Shown here piece by piece: positions 31,474 through 43,102 of a DNA stretch of 64,000 bases. The stretch comes from Alternaria dauci (taxonomy: Eukaryota; Ascomycota; Dothideomycetes; Pleosporales; Pleosporaceae). Within the stretch, counting starts at the first letter, position 1; the number at the start of each line of letters is the position of its first letter. The stretch is taken from the NCBI RefSeq assembly GCF_042100115.1, contig NC_091278.1, forward strand, positions 2,418,001 to 2,482,000. The letters run 5' to 3'. Position numbers and translations under genes: made by a program. The notes under the pieces were generated by a model. That model saw nothing but the letters and a program-made list of their open reading frames with translations. It did not search any database and was not told the DNA's origin.

Positions 31474-33687
31474 TCACAATCCAAACTCCAGAATGACGTG
31501 ATCGTTGGTGCCTTGATGACACAGATGAGTCTTTCCCTCCGCTTCCCCTCTCAATGTCTGCTCCATCAAAAAGCTCATCTGAACCTCGCTCAGCAACTGA
31601 CAGCGCTGTAGTTCAAGAAGATCGCTCAAATGGCAATGAAAGCACATGACCATATCGTCGCGCAACGTCTGCTTCCGACTCAACGTGCTCGTACTGAAAT
31701 GGCTCGTCGTCGTGGCCCCAGTGCCTCTACGTAGCACTGAAGGCGTGCGCAACTCTGGTAAAAGTATGACTGCGAAGCCAGATATCAGCCATTTCCCGCC
31801 GGGGCCGTCGTTGGGATCGAAGCGCAGGATGAAGGCGCTGTTCATATCGGTAACGCCGGAGAACATGCAGATCCAATCGTTTGGTCCTATCTCGTATGAT
31901 CCTGGGCCACCTCCGCAAGCAAGTCCCGTGATGCCGTTTGTGCCTACAAAGGATGTGTAGCGTGCATGTCGTTGGTCGGTGTTTCGCCTGGCTAGCTTAG
32001 TCCTAGCAGCCATGTATAGTGCCGCAGCGTCATCCGTTATACTTCGGGAGATGATGTTCCGTAGGACTTTACTGCCACCGCTGCCGGGCCGTGGACTAGC
32101 AGTGGCAGCCCGCCCCGGCTCCTCGAGCGCTCGCGAGAGACCGCCAATCACCAGATCTGCGGATGCTTCGATCATGGCTTGCCGCACTTTCTCGGTTGGG
32201 CCGGGGTTTCCATATGGCACATGAGGGTCAACGAAGCTCAGTAGTTTTTGCGCTTCTCCTTTCTTCACGTAGTCGCCGAGATCCAGGATGTCTTGCGTCG
32301 AGAATGATTTCGGATGCATGTTGGATCGTGTCCATTTCGCCGTATACGTTCCTTGCTGGAAAGCCTCGTCGTGGTCCACAAACTCTCCAACTTCAGTGAT
32401 CGTACTGATGAACGAGACCGAGGCGGTGACGCAGGGCGTGGCAGCCAGAATATAGAGATGTGGCTGAAGATCTGGACATAGATCCAGGATGTGCTGTGCA
32501 AGTGTTTCGCGAGACACAGATAGCGCCTGCATGAGAAAGGTCAAGAAACGGTAGTCATCCGAGTCTCCTTTTCTAACATCTCCGTGGCATTGATTGCGAA
32601 GAACATCGACTAGGAGCTCGACTGGTTGTTTGTTGTAGTCTGGCACGATCTTCTCTCCGCGGCCAGTCGATGCGACCCCCAGAAACCCGTAGACCCTATC
32701 GTACACCACAGAGCTTTCCGAAGTTGCAAAGTCCTGCAAGAGATCGCGGAGGCGAAACGTGGATTTTAGAGTCTTACTGTTGCGGCGACCCAGCACCTCT
32801 CTTCTGTATTGTTTCGTGCGTCTGAAATCCTTTCGATGCTTGAACAGTTTGTAGCCACGACTCGTGTAGATGATGTTTATCGGAGAGGCCACTGGTATTG
32901 ATGTAAGGCCGTTGCGCCAGATATTTTCGACAACAGCGGCGTCTACCTGGAGATCGCCACACCAAATCTCGACAGATTGCGCCAGAACGAACTCCTGAAC
33001 GACCCATACCCGACTCCAATAGGGTTTGTTGAGCACATCTGCCAGAGCGGTGTGAAACTCTTCAACTCTGAGGAGGTCCGGATGGCGCGCAAGCATGAAA
33101 GCTAATTCTTCAGATCCCTGCGGAAGGCCGAGCCATACAATAACGGAATCGGCTCCGGTATATACATCCCGCATGAGCGAAACTTGGTGATTTCGTTCCG
33201 GTATGTTATCCTGGTTGATCGCTATGGCATCAATCCATAAGGGCAGGGCCTTTGGTGGGTCTCTCTCACAACACTGTCTGAGATACTGCTTCCTACGGTA
33301 CTGCTGTAGGAAGTTCCACAAACCCATTCCTACGGGAAATCTGGATCCTTGGATGTTTATGTATCGCTTTTCGCCATCTTTTGAGTCCCATGTGTAGGAA
33401 AGCGCGATGAATGATGCAGGCTTGTCGTCCAGGTCGCAAAGAGACAAAGTTGCCTGTACGGGCTCGTGGTCCGGTGCTGGTAAAATCTCCAGAAGCCTTA
33501 CAAACTTCCTGTTTGGATCCAGGGAGCTATATTGCAGTAGAGGTAACGCTCCCAGTGGGTCATCCTGGTCGGGTGTCGCGGGCGGGCTAGTGGGCGCGGT
33601 GCTCTTGCGCCTCAGCTTTTGGAGCTGAAATGGCCGCACAAAGGTCTTCTTCAGTATGCTCTGCGTTGACCAGTCAGGTGCAGCCAT
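31474..33687 (-). CDS. HET-domain protein, single exon, 737 aa
   Basis: A second heterokaryon-incompatibility family protein. It is one uninterrupted minus-strand frame from the ATG at 33687 (MAAPDWSTQ) to the stop at 31474; the frame is open further upstream, but only from TTG. The first 80 residues are basic and Pro/Ser-rich. The HET domain spans about residues 90-240: FIALSYTWDSKDGEK, LPLWIDAIAINQDN, HQVSLMRDVYTGADSVIVWLG, then NKPYWSRVWVVQEFVLA with the conserved Trp-x-x-x-Glu. Further on are FRLRDLLQDFATSESSVVYDRVYGFLG, a segment common to this HET subfamily, and a C-terminal region with GDWICMFSGV-like sequence (NDWICMFSGVTDMN). There is no NLR module. It differs from the first HET protein in lacking the Cys-rich lead-in and introns, so the two are not recent duplicates. 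Confidence 0.92.
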   Translation of the reverse strand: MAAPDWSTQSILKKTFVRPFQLQKLRRKSTAPTSPPATPDQDDPLGALPLLQYSSLDPNRKFVRLLEILPAPDHEPVQATLSLCDLDDKPASFIALSYTWDSKDGEKRYINIQGSRFPVGMGLWNFLQQYRRKQYLRQCCERDPPKALPLWIDAIAINQDNIPERNHQVSLMRDVYTGADSVIVWLGLPQGSEELAFMLARHPDLLRVEEFHTALADVLNKPYWSRVWVVQEFVLAQSVEIWCGDLQVDAAVVENIWRNGLTSIPVASPINIIYTSRGYKLFKHRKDFRRTKQYRREVLGRRNSKTLKSTFRLRDLLQDFATSESSVVYDRVYGFLGVASTGRGEKIVPDYNKQPVELLVDVLRNQCHGDVRKGDSDDYRFLTFLMQALSVSRETLAQHILDLCPDLQPHLYILAATPCVTASVSFISTITEVGEFVDHDEAFQQGTYTAKWTRSNMHPKSFSTQDILDLGDYVKKGEAQKLLSFVDPHVPYGNPGPTEKVRQAMIEASADLVIGGLSRALEEPGRAATASPRPGSGGSKVLRNIISRSITDDAAALYMAARTKLARRNTDQRHARYTSFVGTNGITGLACGGGPGSYEIGPNDWICMFSGVTDMNSAFILRFDPNDGPGGKWLISGFAVILLPELRTPSVLRRGTGATTTSHFSTSTLSRKQTLRDDMVMCFHCHLSDLLELQRCQLLSEVQMSFLMEQTLRGEAEGKTHLCHQGTNDHVILEFGL

Positions 33688-34218
33688 GGTTTCGTAGAGT
33701 GCACAAGTGCGACGATGCAGCAACGGAAGACGTGGTGAAGTGCATCAGTAGTGCGGCTGAGATGGAGGAGGAAAGCGGCGCAAGGAAACGTGTTTTATCC
33801 AAGCCATCGTTAAGAGTCGCAACCTTCACTGTGACTCGCCCGATAGGAAGACAATCAACGCCATCTAGCGAATGGGCGATGATGTGGCTTGCGAACCGGC
33901 GTTCAGATGATGAGTGTCTAAGGCCAGAAGTTCGTCCATCGGTCGGGGACGAGTTTGCTCGGCTGCTCAGACTAACCGTGGGGGCCAAAAACCACCTGCA
34001 CTTTAGCCGCCAAAACTCCTTTCGTACTATGACATCATCTGATGGCAGTGTATTCGATCGACTTGGAGCATACGGCCATTACTAGCATGGCTTATGTGGC
34101 ATCCGCAAGACTCGTTGTATGAACCTATTGCGATGAGTTATCGCCTTCGGCGGAATGTATTCCGCCTCGGCAACGCCGTTACCTTCCCGCATCGCCAGGC
34201 TGACCAGACTCTGTCTTC
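33688..34218. other. Divergent promoter region, HET / D-lactate dehydrogenase
   Basis: Both flanking genes start away from this 531-bp stretch. No gene was recognised. It contains an inverted GGCGGAATGTATTCCGCC-type palindrome at about 34150-34167. Confidence 0.5.
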
Positions 34219-35796
34219 ATGATCATCGCGATGTACACCTACAATCATACTCCCGCCAATATTAGTGGTTTGCTCTCAGAAGCAAGTCGACACAACGTTG
34301 GACATACACTCGATCCCACCATTCGCGACAGCAAAGCCAACACTAATTGGTCACCCGCACCTCCAGACCAAACGCCTCTAGCTGTCTTTTTCCCTCGCAC
34401 TACGCAGGAAACATCTATCATCCTGAAAGCATGCAACGATAGATGCATAGCCGTGACGCCCTTTTCTGGTGGCACTAGTTTCGGCGGCGCGCTTGCGGCT
34501 GCCAAGGGAGGAGTGTGCATAAGCTTTGAGCGCATGGAAAGTATCATCGCAGTCCATGAAGATGACCTAGATGTTGTTGTGCAGCCCGGGTTAGGATGGG
34601 TGGAATTGAACGAGAGTTTGAAAGAACGAGGACTCTTCTTTCCCGTCGATCCTGCGCCGGGAGCCAAGATAGGTGGCATGGTATGTTCTCGTCATCTCGC
34701 CGTTCTCCATGCTCTCTTCTCTTGCAGATTGTGGGGTATTAGAGATGCAGTGTTGTCGTGATCATGTCGGCATTTGTTAACACAAAAGAAGATTGCAATG
34801 TCCTGCTCCGGAACGAACGCTTACCACTACGGCACCATGAAAGAGAACGTCATATCCCTCACTTGCGTTCTTCCCTCCGGTGCTGTCATAAAAACACACA
34901 ACCGACCCCGAAAATCTTCCGCTGGATATGACCTCACGCATCTCCTTATCGGATCAGAGGGTACCCTTGCGCTCGTGACAGAGGTCGTGCTGCGTCTCGC
35001 GCCCTTGCCGCGGAACCTCCACGTCGGATTAGCAAACTTCAGTACGTTCCAAGAAGGCGTCCAGGTCGTTGTCTCGCTGCAGAAACTAGGCCACCGACTT
35101 GAAGCGTTGGAGTTGGCCGACGGACCAACGATGCAGTCTGTCAATGTCTCAGGGCTAGCACCACGACGGACATTTGAAGAAGTGCCAACTCTATTCTTCA
35201 AGGTTGCAGGCCCATCCATGCATATTGTAGAGGAGCAGATTTCAACAATGAAAGAGCTGTGTCAAGCGCAAGGCGCGTCTAGCGTCGAGATCGCACAGCA
35301 ACAAGACGAGATGGATATTATCTGGGGAGCGCGCAAATGCATGGGCACAGCTCTGCTCGCCATGAAGAAGAATCCCACAGATCTCTTCTTGCATAGTGAC
35401 TGCGCAGTTCCCATCTCCAATCTTGCAAGCCTCGTCGCTGGAACGCAGGATCTCATCGCCCGGGCTTCGGCTGCCCACCAGGCATCTTGGTTTTGTGCCA
35501 ACGTAGGCCACATCGGTGATGGCAATGTTCATTCTAGTATTGTGTGTCCACAGCAACACTACGATGTTGCGATGAGTGTGATCATGGACATAACCAGACT
35601 GGCGCTAAGCTTGGAAGGAACAGTTACGGGAGAGCATGGCATTGGGCTCAAGTTGAGGGAAGCGTTGGTGGAAGAGGTAGGAGATGATGGTGTGGCTATG
35701 ATGAGAAGTATCAAGAGTGCATTGGATCCGAAAGGCATCTTGAATCCGGATAAAGTTTTCAGACTGGAAAAGGACGGGAGCACGTCGAAGCTTTGA
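34219..35796 (+). CDS. FAD-linked D-lactate dehydrogenase (DLD family)
   Basis: This FAD enzyme of the FAD_binding_4/FAD-oxidase_C type oxidises D-lactate or a related 2-hydroxy acid, usually passing electrons to cytochrome c in mitochondria. Exons are 34219..34680 and 34792..35796. The 111-bp intron (GTATGT...AAGAAG, branch GTTAAC) rebuilds GGMIAMSCSGTNAYHYGTM, the signature of the family, and the protein is 488 aa. Other marks are TPFSGGTSFGGALAA (pyrophosphate loop), VQPGLGWVELN, LLIGSEGTLALVTEVVLRL, VGHIGDGNVHS (active-site His region) and TVTGEHGIGLKLR. The N-terminus (MIIAMYTYNHTP or the ATG at 34231) lacks a clear presequence, so the enzyme may be cytosolic or an N-terminal exon is missing. 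It converges with the carboxylesterase gene, whose stop is 80 bp away. Confidence 0.9.
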
Positions 35797-35876
35797 GTAC
35801 AATGGAACAGTATGGCTTAATGGTAAACCCGGCATGTTTTGACCAGGCTTTTTAATGCGCTGTAACTCGGTCGTCC

Positions 35877-37692
35877 TCACAGCTTTGCCATGTCCTTGGG
35901 ATTGCCAGTAGCGCCGACTGTTTTCAGCGCATTCCACAGCTTCAAACCTTCATCCAGTCTAGTGTCTTCCTCGATAGCGACACTCCCGTCACTCTTCAAC
36001 GTCCTCAGTTGCATCGCATGCTGTGTATCCCAGTCCATCTTTTCGCCTTTGAGGAACCTGCTCAACAGTTCATGAAATGTGTCCAATGCAATCCTCTTCT
36101 CTTCTGCAGTCAGGTCCTTGCCATTACCCCAAAACCATATCGCCATGTCGGAGCCGTGACTAGCACCAAAATGTTTGGGCAACTCTCTGTCAACGCATTG
36201 CGCGCGCCACTCGATGCGGTATCTATGGATGAGATGCCCCGCGCCATGCTTCACCAAAGCGTTTACCATGCCGCGGCGCAGTGCGTGAATCTGCACGTCA
36301 GCGTAAATTTGACCAAACGCTGCCTGCCAGCTCGCGTACTTGGACGGCAGCTTGCGATTTGGGAAATAGTGCGACATCAATACCTTGCATGCTTCGCGAG
36401 GATAGTCCGCTTCGAGACGGTACAGCATATTGTCAAAGCCTGGCTTCGGTGGTCGCCAGAGGCCGTAAACAAAATGCTCGTCGCTGCATTCCCCGATGAT
36501 GAGCTTGACGTTGCGACGCTTCATGCGCTCTGCATAGACACCATTCGACAGCTCTTCGAGAAGGCCATGCCGCACAAACGTCCCATCAGTAACTGCGCGA
36601 AACTGGTGATGCTTGATCTTGTTGCTCGCTTCCACGACCTGCCTTGGGCTGATGGCGCGCAGTCTCGCCAGTTTCTCAGCTGGCGACGCGTCTGGCTCAA
36701 TGTTCAAAGCCTTCAATAGCTCATCGAACTGGTCCTGCGCCTCCGCCAAACTCTTCGGCTGCATACCTGGGCCATTCGATAGCATCAACGCCCTCTTCAC
36801 AATCGTCTTCTCATCGGGCAATCCGAGATCGTACGACAGCTGGTGGAATACGGAGTGGCTGCCTGCCGAGTACCCGCCGATGGTAATGTTGGAGGCGTTC
36901 CCACCAAAGTAGCTAACATTCTCATACGTCCACTGCAGAGCCATGCGCTGATCCCAGAAGCCGAGATTGACGCCAAAATCCGGACACGAGTCAACAATTT
37001 CTTGTGACGCGAGAAATCCAAACACGCTTAGACGGTAGGCGGGAGCGACAATGATGCATTGAGTGGGGGATTCACAGAGTAGCGCGCGGAGGTCGAGACC
37101 GTTCGGGCTGCCCCATTGCAGGAACCCGCCATCTAGTCATGGTTAGCGTTGATCTACCACGTGGTCTCTGAACTCTATATCGCGCCACCATGCACGCCGA
37201 AGATGAACCAGCAAGTTGTTTGCCGTGAAACGGCGCTGCCAAGCACTAAAAGGGTGACGAGGCTGAACTGCAATTACTTACGAATCCAGAATAGCACCGG
37301 CCAGCCTGTCCGAGTCAGCCGTCATTCATCAAACCAGATGGAGTCAGGGACTTACCTTCCGCTGGCGACTCACCAGCTGGAATCCAAATATTGGTCTGTA
37401 AACAATCTTCGTCCCATGCACGTTCGTCAAGGACTTCCGTACTGGACCCTGGCTGTGGGCAAAGTCCGCAACCGCCTGTATACCGCCCCGGGTTCGCTTT
37501 CGTCCCGTAACGGTAACACGGTGGTAATGACCGTGGCTTCTGGAAGCGAGAGGGGCCAACAGGAGGGAGCGCGTATGGAACGCCTCCGAAAAAGTGGCAC
37601 TGTGCCTGGCTGTCGCTGTCGATATATGTCAGGCCTTTCGCGAAACCGCGAAATTGAAGATCGCGATGATACGGTTTGGATGGCTTCGACAT
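35877..37692 (-). CDS. Type-B carboxylesterase/lipase with a 24-nt microexon, 538 aa
   Basis: An alpha/beta-hydrolase esterase. Exons on minus are 37692..37356, 37305..37282 (24 nt) and 37132..35877; introns are 50 and 149 bp. The microexon encodes WPVLFWI, and splicing restores the invariant oxyanion-hole sequence FWIHGGFLQWGS. The N-terminal part shows FRGFAKGLTYID, FFGGVPYALPPVG and EDCLQTNIWIP, classic for the family. The nucleophile elbow is IGGYSAGSHSVF, after LGFWDQRMALQWTYENVSYFGG. Acid and His candidates are in IGECSDEHFVYG and FGASHGSDMAIWFWG. There is no signal peptide, so the enzyme is likely intracellular. Its substrate is unknown. It is followed on the same strand by the Pth11-like gene and faces the D-lactate dehydrogenase gene. 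Confidence 0.9.
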
Positions 37693-37951
37693 GTTGATGG
37701 GAGGGGTTGTGCCAAGGTTGAGGTGGTGTTGTTGATCGATGATCGATGGACCTCGGCTACCTAGATGGGTGCCCCTGGTGCCGATCATGCAATGAAGATC
37801 ATTACCCGCGACATGTCCTCCACCGCCGGGAATTACCACACATCATTATCGCTTCACGCTGCGGGTATATATCAACGGCACGAGGGATTGAGTGCTTCTT
37901 CAGGTCATTATTCATTATCATTATTGTTTGCGCTCGTGCATGACGAAGCGA

Positions 37952-39180
37952 TCAAACCCAGTCGCTATGACGCCACGACGCTATGCTCTTGCTATCAGCA
38001 GTGACCTCCACGTGTGTGGTCTTCATAATAGTGGTTGGCCCATCAGAGCCCTTCCTTTCGCTGACAACTTCATCGCCTGGTAGTATGCCCAGCTCACTGT
38101 CGTCATCCGTATCCTGCTTCCGCTTCGATGACTTTCCGCTGACCTGGGGCCCCGTGTTCTGGAGCGCATAACTATGCCTCGATCCCTTCCCTGATCCTCC
38201 TGTGATACTGGTAGGCAGAACATTACGGAGGAGATTCTCGAATGTCTTGCGGAGCGGTGGAAGACAGGCCGTGAAGACGCCAACAAAGACTTCGGCGATT
38301 GCGAAAACGCTAAGGTTGACGGCTGTGTAGGTAGGGTCTGGCGATTCGTTCAAGGACTTCATCTCGTAGAGTTTCAGTGCGGAGATGGTGGTTGTACTGG
38401 ACGACGTTAACTAGGCAGTCAAATGACGCAACGAGGGGTGACACTTACATGAGACCACATAAGAACACCGCGCGAACACCCCAGATGGTGCGCTTGGGAA
38501 GTTGCACCCTCGCGATGTAGACAAGCGGGGCCGTGGTGTAGAGCAAGTCGGTCAATATGTTGACCGCAGCGCCAGAGTATCCCGAGACGACTCGTGGTGT
38601 CGCACCCCAGCAGGAACCAGGTTTGGTTCCAGCAACATCCCAATGCTTCGTGTATGGCGTGCATTCGCCGAAAAGAATGACTGTCGGAAAGACAACGTTG
38701 ATGAGGACATGTATGACGACTGAAGCCCAGATAATGATCCGGAAGGTTCTCGAAAAGTCCAACATGAAGATGTAGGCGCAAACACTAAGCTTGACCAAGG
38801 CCATCCCGTAAAGGTTGAGCAGCTGACCCATCCATAGGTAGTAGAGATATGTTTCCAGGTTGCGAGGTGTCAACAAGGGATCCCAAACATGCCTGCCACC
38901 CCCTACTTCTGCCATTTTGTAGCAGCATGCCGCACCGGCTACGGCTATGGCCTGGAGGTTGCTTAGTATGATACCCAACACCCTTGCTTGATCCTTGCCT
39001 TACCTGTCCCGTCCATAGCAGATGATCCGTCAGTAGGAAGTAGTTCCTATTCCTCCAATTTATGCTCAACCGGAGCACGACGAATATCGAGCTGAATATA
39101 ATCAATACGATGATGGGTATCTTGAGCGCGTTTGACCGATCGTCCAAAGGAAGTCCTTCCGGAGTTGTGGGCACACCCAT
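37952..39180 (-). CDS. Pth11-like integral membrane protein (fungal rhodopsin-like domain), 374 aa
   Basis: A seven-TM-type plasma-membrane protein of the large Pezizomycotina family related to the Pth11 receptor. Exons on minus are 39180..39004, 38951..38449 and 38396..37952; both introns are 52 bp. The first intron must end at CTCCAG (branch ATACTAAGC); an earlier AG would leave a 21-nt intron and the wrong frame. Helices visible are IPIIVLIIFSSIFVVLRL, LLWTGQAIAVAGAACC (across the splice), YLYYLWMGQLLNLYGMALVK, IIIWASVVIHVLINVVFP, VNILTDLLYTTAPLVYIARV, and after exon 2 AVNLSVFAIAEVFVGVFTA. The C4-type cysteines in FGECTPYTKHW and GSCWG fit the family. The tail is cytosolic, Ser/Lys-rich and disordered. 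The start is MGVPTTPEGLP. The ligand is unknown. Confidence 0.87.
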
Positions 39181-41093
39181 CGTGGGGTTGAGAAGGTAAG
39201 GAAACGAAACAAGGAAAGAAGAAGTCCAATGAAGAGGGATTGGCGAGCTATACTCCTCAGAGTGCACTCCTGCAGATCTCACGATGTAATCTTGTGCAGG
39301 TTGTTGTACGGAGTACGGACCGGGTGGACGTGCTGTTATATTTGCTCTGTTAATATCCTCCGGACGGCCAGCCAAATACAGCAGAGCGGCCGACCGATGT
39401 CAAACTCAGCCAGTCCCGCAAAGACGCAACCATACATGCAGGAGGCGTTTGAAGCCTGTCCAGTAGACAGTGCGCTGCGCACGAGCGCACATCGTAGCGG
39501 TGGACGTTAGTCAGGATGCGTTCCTGCTAAGGCACTATGGTCCAGATCGCCAGTAATCATCTTGCAGGACGCAGCCGAGCCGCAAGGTTCTGTAGATCAA
39601 ACACGGTCACTTTCCTGTTTCTCGGGGCCTGGAAACTGTAATTTGACGATCGGTAGACTTCCCATAGCCACTTGCGAACCGACATTCTTGAGTAGAATCC
39701 AACCAAATTCATGCATTACTGCTAATCCACGCCCCAATAACACTAAAGCCATCGTAAGATATGGCCAAAGCGAGAAGCACGACATGTGTCACTCGGTTAG
39801 CCGTCGCGGGATGGACTAAAGCGTTGTGGTTCGCGCCGTTGCACGAGGTTTTCGCTGAGGCCGGGGTGGATTCCTGGCCATCAGCTTCGAAACAGCATCA
39901 TCGCGTATTGTGGCTGCCGTCTCCAGCCACTACGGCGCAGCAAGTCAGCACGCCATGCATACTGAGATCTGATTGTTCCAGCGAAGGATATGCCGCCCAT
40001 GAGATCTTACTGAACCACAGATGTTGACGGGAAAATCCCTGACATGAGGTTGCCTATGTCCAGTGTACGAACCGAGCGGGTATGGAGTCGTCGGTCCAGT
40101 CACTTCCTCCTCGCTACCGCACATATTCCAGTATTCCATCAGTCGAAAGGGCGCCGCGACGGTTGCTGTGCATAGGAGGTTAAAGAAGGTTGGCAGCTTT
40201 GAACCGTCGTCGGGCTAGGGTCCAGGTGGGGAGACGAGCTATACCTTTTCGGGCAGCCTCCGTGCGCCATCGATAAATCTAGACAGCCGACCTTCTCCTG
40301 TAAAACTTAAACACTTGTCCATCAAAGTCAAATATCGATCTAACAACAAGGCAGAACGCGAGAGGAAGGTGACGACGTTGGAGATTTTCGCCGAAGCACG
40401 GCTCGCTCAGCTTGACAGCCGTGGGCCCTGCATTCCCGCGGTTGCTTCGCCAGCACGACACCGTCGGTCTCGCCCTCTCTACTATGTGGACCGCACGAGA
40501 AAGAAGCGCACCATGCAGGGTAAAACTTCCTCGTGTTTGCATCGCGTAGCGCACGGCACACGATGTACGCACGCGGTGTCTGCAGACGGGAGCTGATAGC
40601 CGACGCCACAGCAGCCATACTTGCTTGATGTCGCTGCCAGCAGCTCTAGGGCTGTCGATAAGCGTTGCCTGTGACGGGATCATAGGCCATGCCGTTATCG
40701 TTCGACTACCAGGACATGCTTTCCATCAAAGTTTACGGATCTCAGGTTCTGTTTCCGTGCGGCATCGTCCCAGAATCCGGGTAACATGCTATATCGAGCA
40801 CTCGATAATCTGGTACCTTTGAGCACTTGTTACCGAGAGAAAACATGTGAGCAGTTAACGTCTAGCCGGTAGCATGGAACTGTTGTGCTCTGCCGAAGAA
40901 CCGGTTTCCGCAAGCGAAGAGGCTTTAATAGTCTCGCGTCCTCAGGGGTGGCCAATCGCGGACTGAGTGAGCTCCGAGTCAGTCATAGTATAAACCTTTG
41001 ACGATCCTTAGTCTTTCATTTCGTCACCTCCGTGGACCTCACCCTTGCCCATTCATTTGGTGCTCATACACTCGTTTTGTCATAATTTCTAAT
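39181..41093. other. Intergenic, 1.9 kb, no gene recognised
   Basis: Divergent promoters of the Pth11-like gene (-) and the GMC oxidoreductase (+). Frames on both strands at 40279-40683 lack motifs. No RNA gene was seen. Confidence 0.5.
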
Positions 41094-43102
41094 ATGTCTC
41101 TCCTACTGTCAGGCATCTTTTTTCTTTCATCTTTTGTGCCGCGGATAACCAATCCAACGGCTCCAAGTGGCGACAATGGCAGTCCTGATGTTGGAGGACA
41201 GTCTTTTGACTACATTATTGTCGGTGGCGGTTTGACTGGTCTGACGGTTGCTAATCGCCTGAGCGAAGACCCAACCCGTGAGTACACAAGTTGTGTATGT
41301 GACACTATCTAACAACCCCAGGCACCGTGCTTGTGATCGAGAATGGGTACGTCGTGGATGATGTTACCACACAAGTACCCAACTTTGCCAACAGCATCAA
41401 TGCCAATCTCATGTACGACATCACGTCGGCATACGATGCTAACACAGGCGGCACACACCCTGTCTGGGTAGGCAACGTCGTCGGCGGCGGGTCAGTGGTC
41501 AACGGCATGGCCTTTGACCGGGCATCAGCCGCCGACTACAATGCTTGGGAGCAACTTGGTAACGTCGGCTGGAACTTCAACAGCTTGCTATACTACTTCA
41601 AAAAGTCAACCACCTTTACACCACCAACAGCTTCCAACATCAGAGAGTTTGGTACTACTTACGACGCCTCCTACTACGGCACGAATGGTCCGATCCAAGC
41701 ATCCTTCCCCAACTTCGAGTACCAAGACACAAAGACCATCTGGGCCGCATACAAGCGTGCCGGCGTCCCCCTGCCAAAAGAACACGCCTCCGGAAACGCA
41801 GTAGGCGCATACTGGATCCCCACTGCCCTCCGTCCCAAGACCCAAACCCGGTCTCACGCAAAGAACGAGTACTACGACCCCGTCAAGACACGCACAAACC
41901 TCGTTCTCATCACCGGCCAAACCGCCAACGAGATCCTCTTCAGCAAAGGTCTCTTCACAGGGTATACAGCCAACGGCGTCCAGTACAGATCGCGCTCCGA
42001 CGGCGCCATCAAACAAGTCTACGCCAAGCGCGAAGTCATCATGGCCGCTGGCTCCATCTTCACACCAAAACTCCTCCAGCTCAGCGGCCTCGGTCCAAAG
42101 AACGTGCTCAGAGCCGCCGGCGTCCCTGTCAAAAAAGACATGCCCGGCGTCGGCGCAAACATGCAAGACCACCCCAACGCAAACATGATGTTCGATCTGC
42201 AAAACCTGTCCTTTCCGAGTGTCTACAGCGGCTCAGATCCGTCGTACAATACAACAACATGGTCAGAATATAACGCCAATCGCAACGGGCCGCTCACACA
42301 GGCCCACGGAAGCAGCCTCGCCTTCCTCAGCCTGCGCACTATCTCAGACAACTGGGCTGCCATCACACAAGCCATAAAATCTCAAAATCCGCTTAGCTAC
42401 CTTCCTTCCATCTACACCACCGACGCCCCGCTACTCCGCGGCTACACAAAGCAACGCGACATCATCGCAACCCTGCACGCCAGTCCCGACGCCGCCGTCG
42501 CCGAGTTCCCCATGGTCCCTTTCGGCCTCGCCATCAGTTCCTTGCAACGCCCACTTTCGCGCGGCACCATCACCCTCGATCCAAACAACAAATACGGTAA
42601 CCCGATCGTCCAATTCAATTCCTTACAGAACCCCATCGACGCCCGTATCCTCACCGAAATGGTCCGCTGGACACGCAAGCACTGGGCGAACCCCGCGCTC
42701 AGCAAGTTTTCTCCCGTCGAACTCGTGCCAGGTGTGCAAGCACAGAGCGACGAGGAAATCATCCGCGATCTCGTGCGGCAGAAAGCTTTACAGGCGTCTT
42801 TTGCACACATGTCGGGCAGCTGTGCGATGATGCCAGAGGAACTCGGGGGCTGTGTGGGCAGTGATTTGGCGGTGCATGGGGTGAAAGGGTTGAGTATCGT
42901 GGATGCGAGTATCGTGCCGCTGATACCGGCGACGCACTTGCAAGCGACCATGTATGCGGTGGCGGAGAAGGCGGCGGATTTGATTAAGGCGCGGAATGCG
43001 TTTGGTGTGACGAATCTGTTTGGGCTGCCGAGTGTTAAGGCGCCTTCGTTGTTTGGGGGGTTGGGGGGGTTGTTTGGGCTTGGGAGGAGTGGGAGGTTTT
43101 AG
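41094..43102 (+). CDS. Secreted GMC-family FAD oxidoreductase, 654 aa
   Basis: A glucose-methanol-choline family flavoenzyme (aryl-alcohol oxidase, glucose oxidase or dehydrogenase class) that oxidises an alcohol or sugar outside the cell. Exons are 41094..41277 and 41322..43102; the intron is very short (44 bp, GTGAGT...CCCCAG) and rebuilds SEDPTRTVLVIENG. A signal peptide (LLLSGIFFLSSF) starts at the ATG at 41094. The FAD dinucleotide loop is YIIVGGGLTGLTVANRL. Then come GNVVGGGSVVNGMAFDRAS, IMAAGSIFTPKLLQLSGLG (GMC signature 2) and MPGVGANMQDHP. The C-terminal catalytic part is AHMSGSCAMMPEELGG, KGLSIVDASIVPLIPATH with the second His, then YAVAEKAADLI. A Gly/Leu/Phe-rich tail of about 27 residues follows, which the family normally lacks. 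Substrate is not predictable. Confidence 0.92.

Noticed and set aside
38983..39003. 21-nt intron in the Pth11-like gene
   Set aside because: Too short and out of frame; the 52-bp version ending at 38952 keeps the helix and has a proper branch site.
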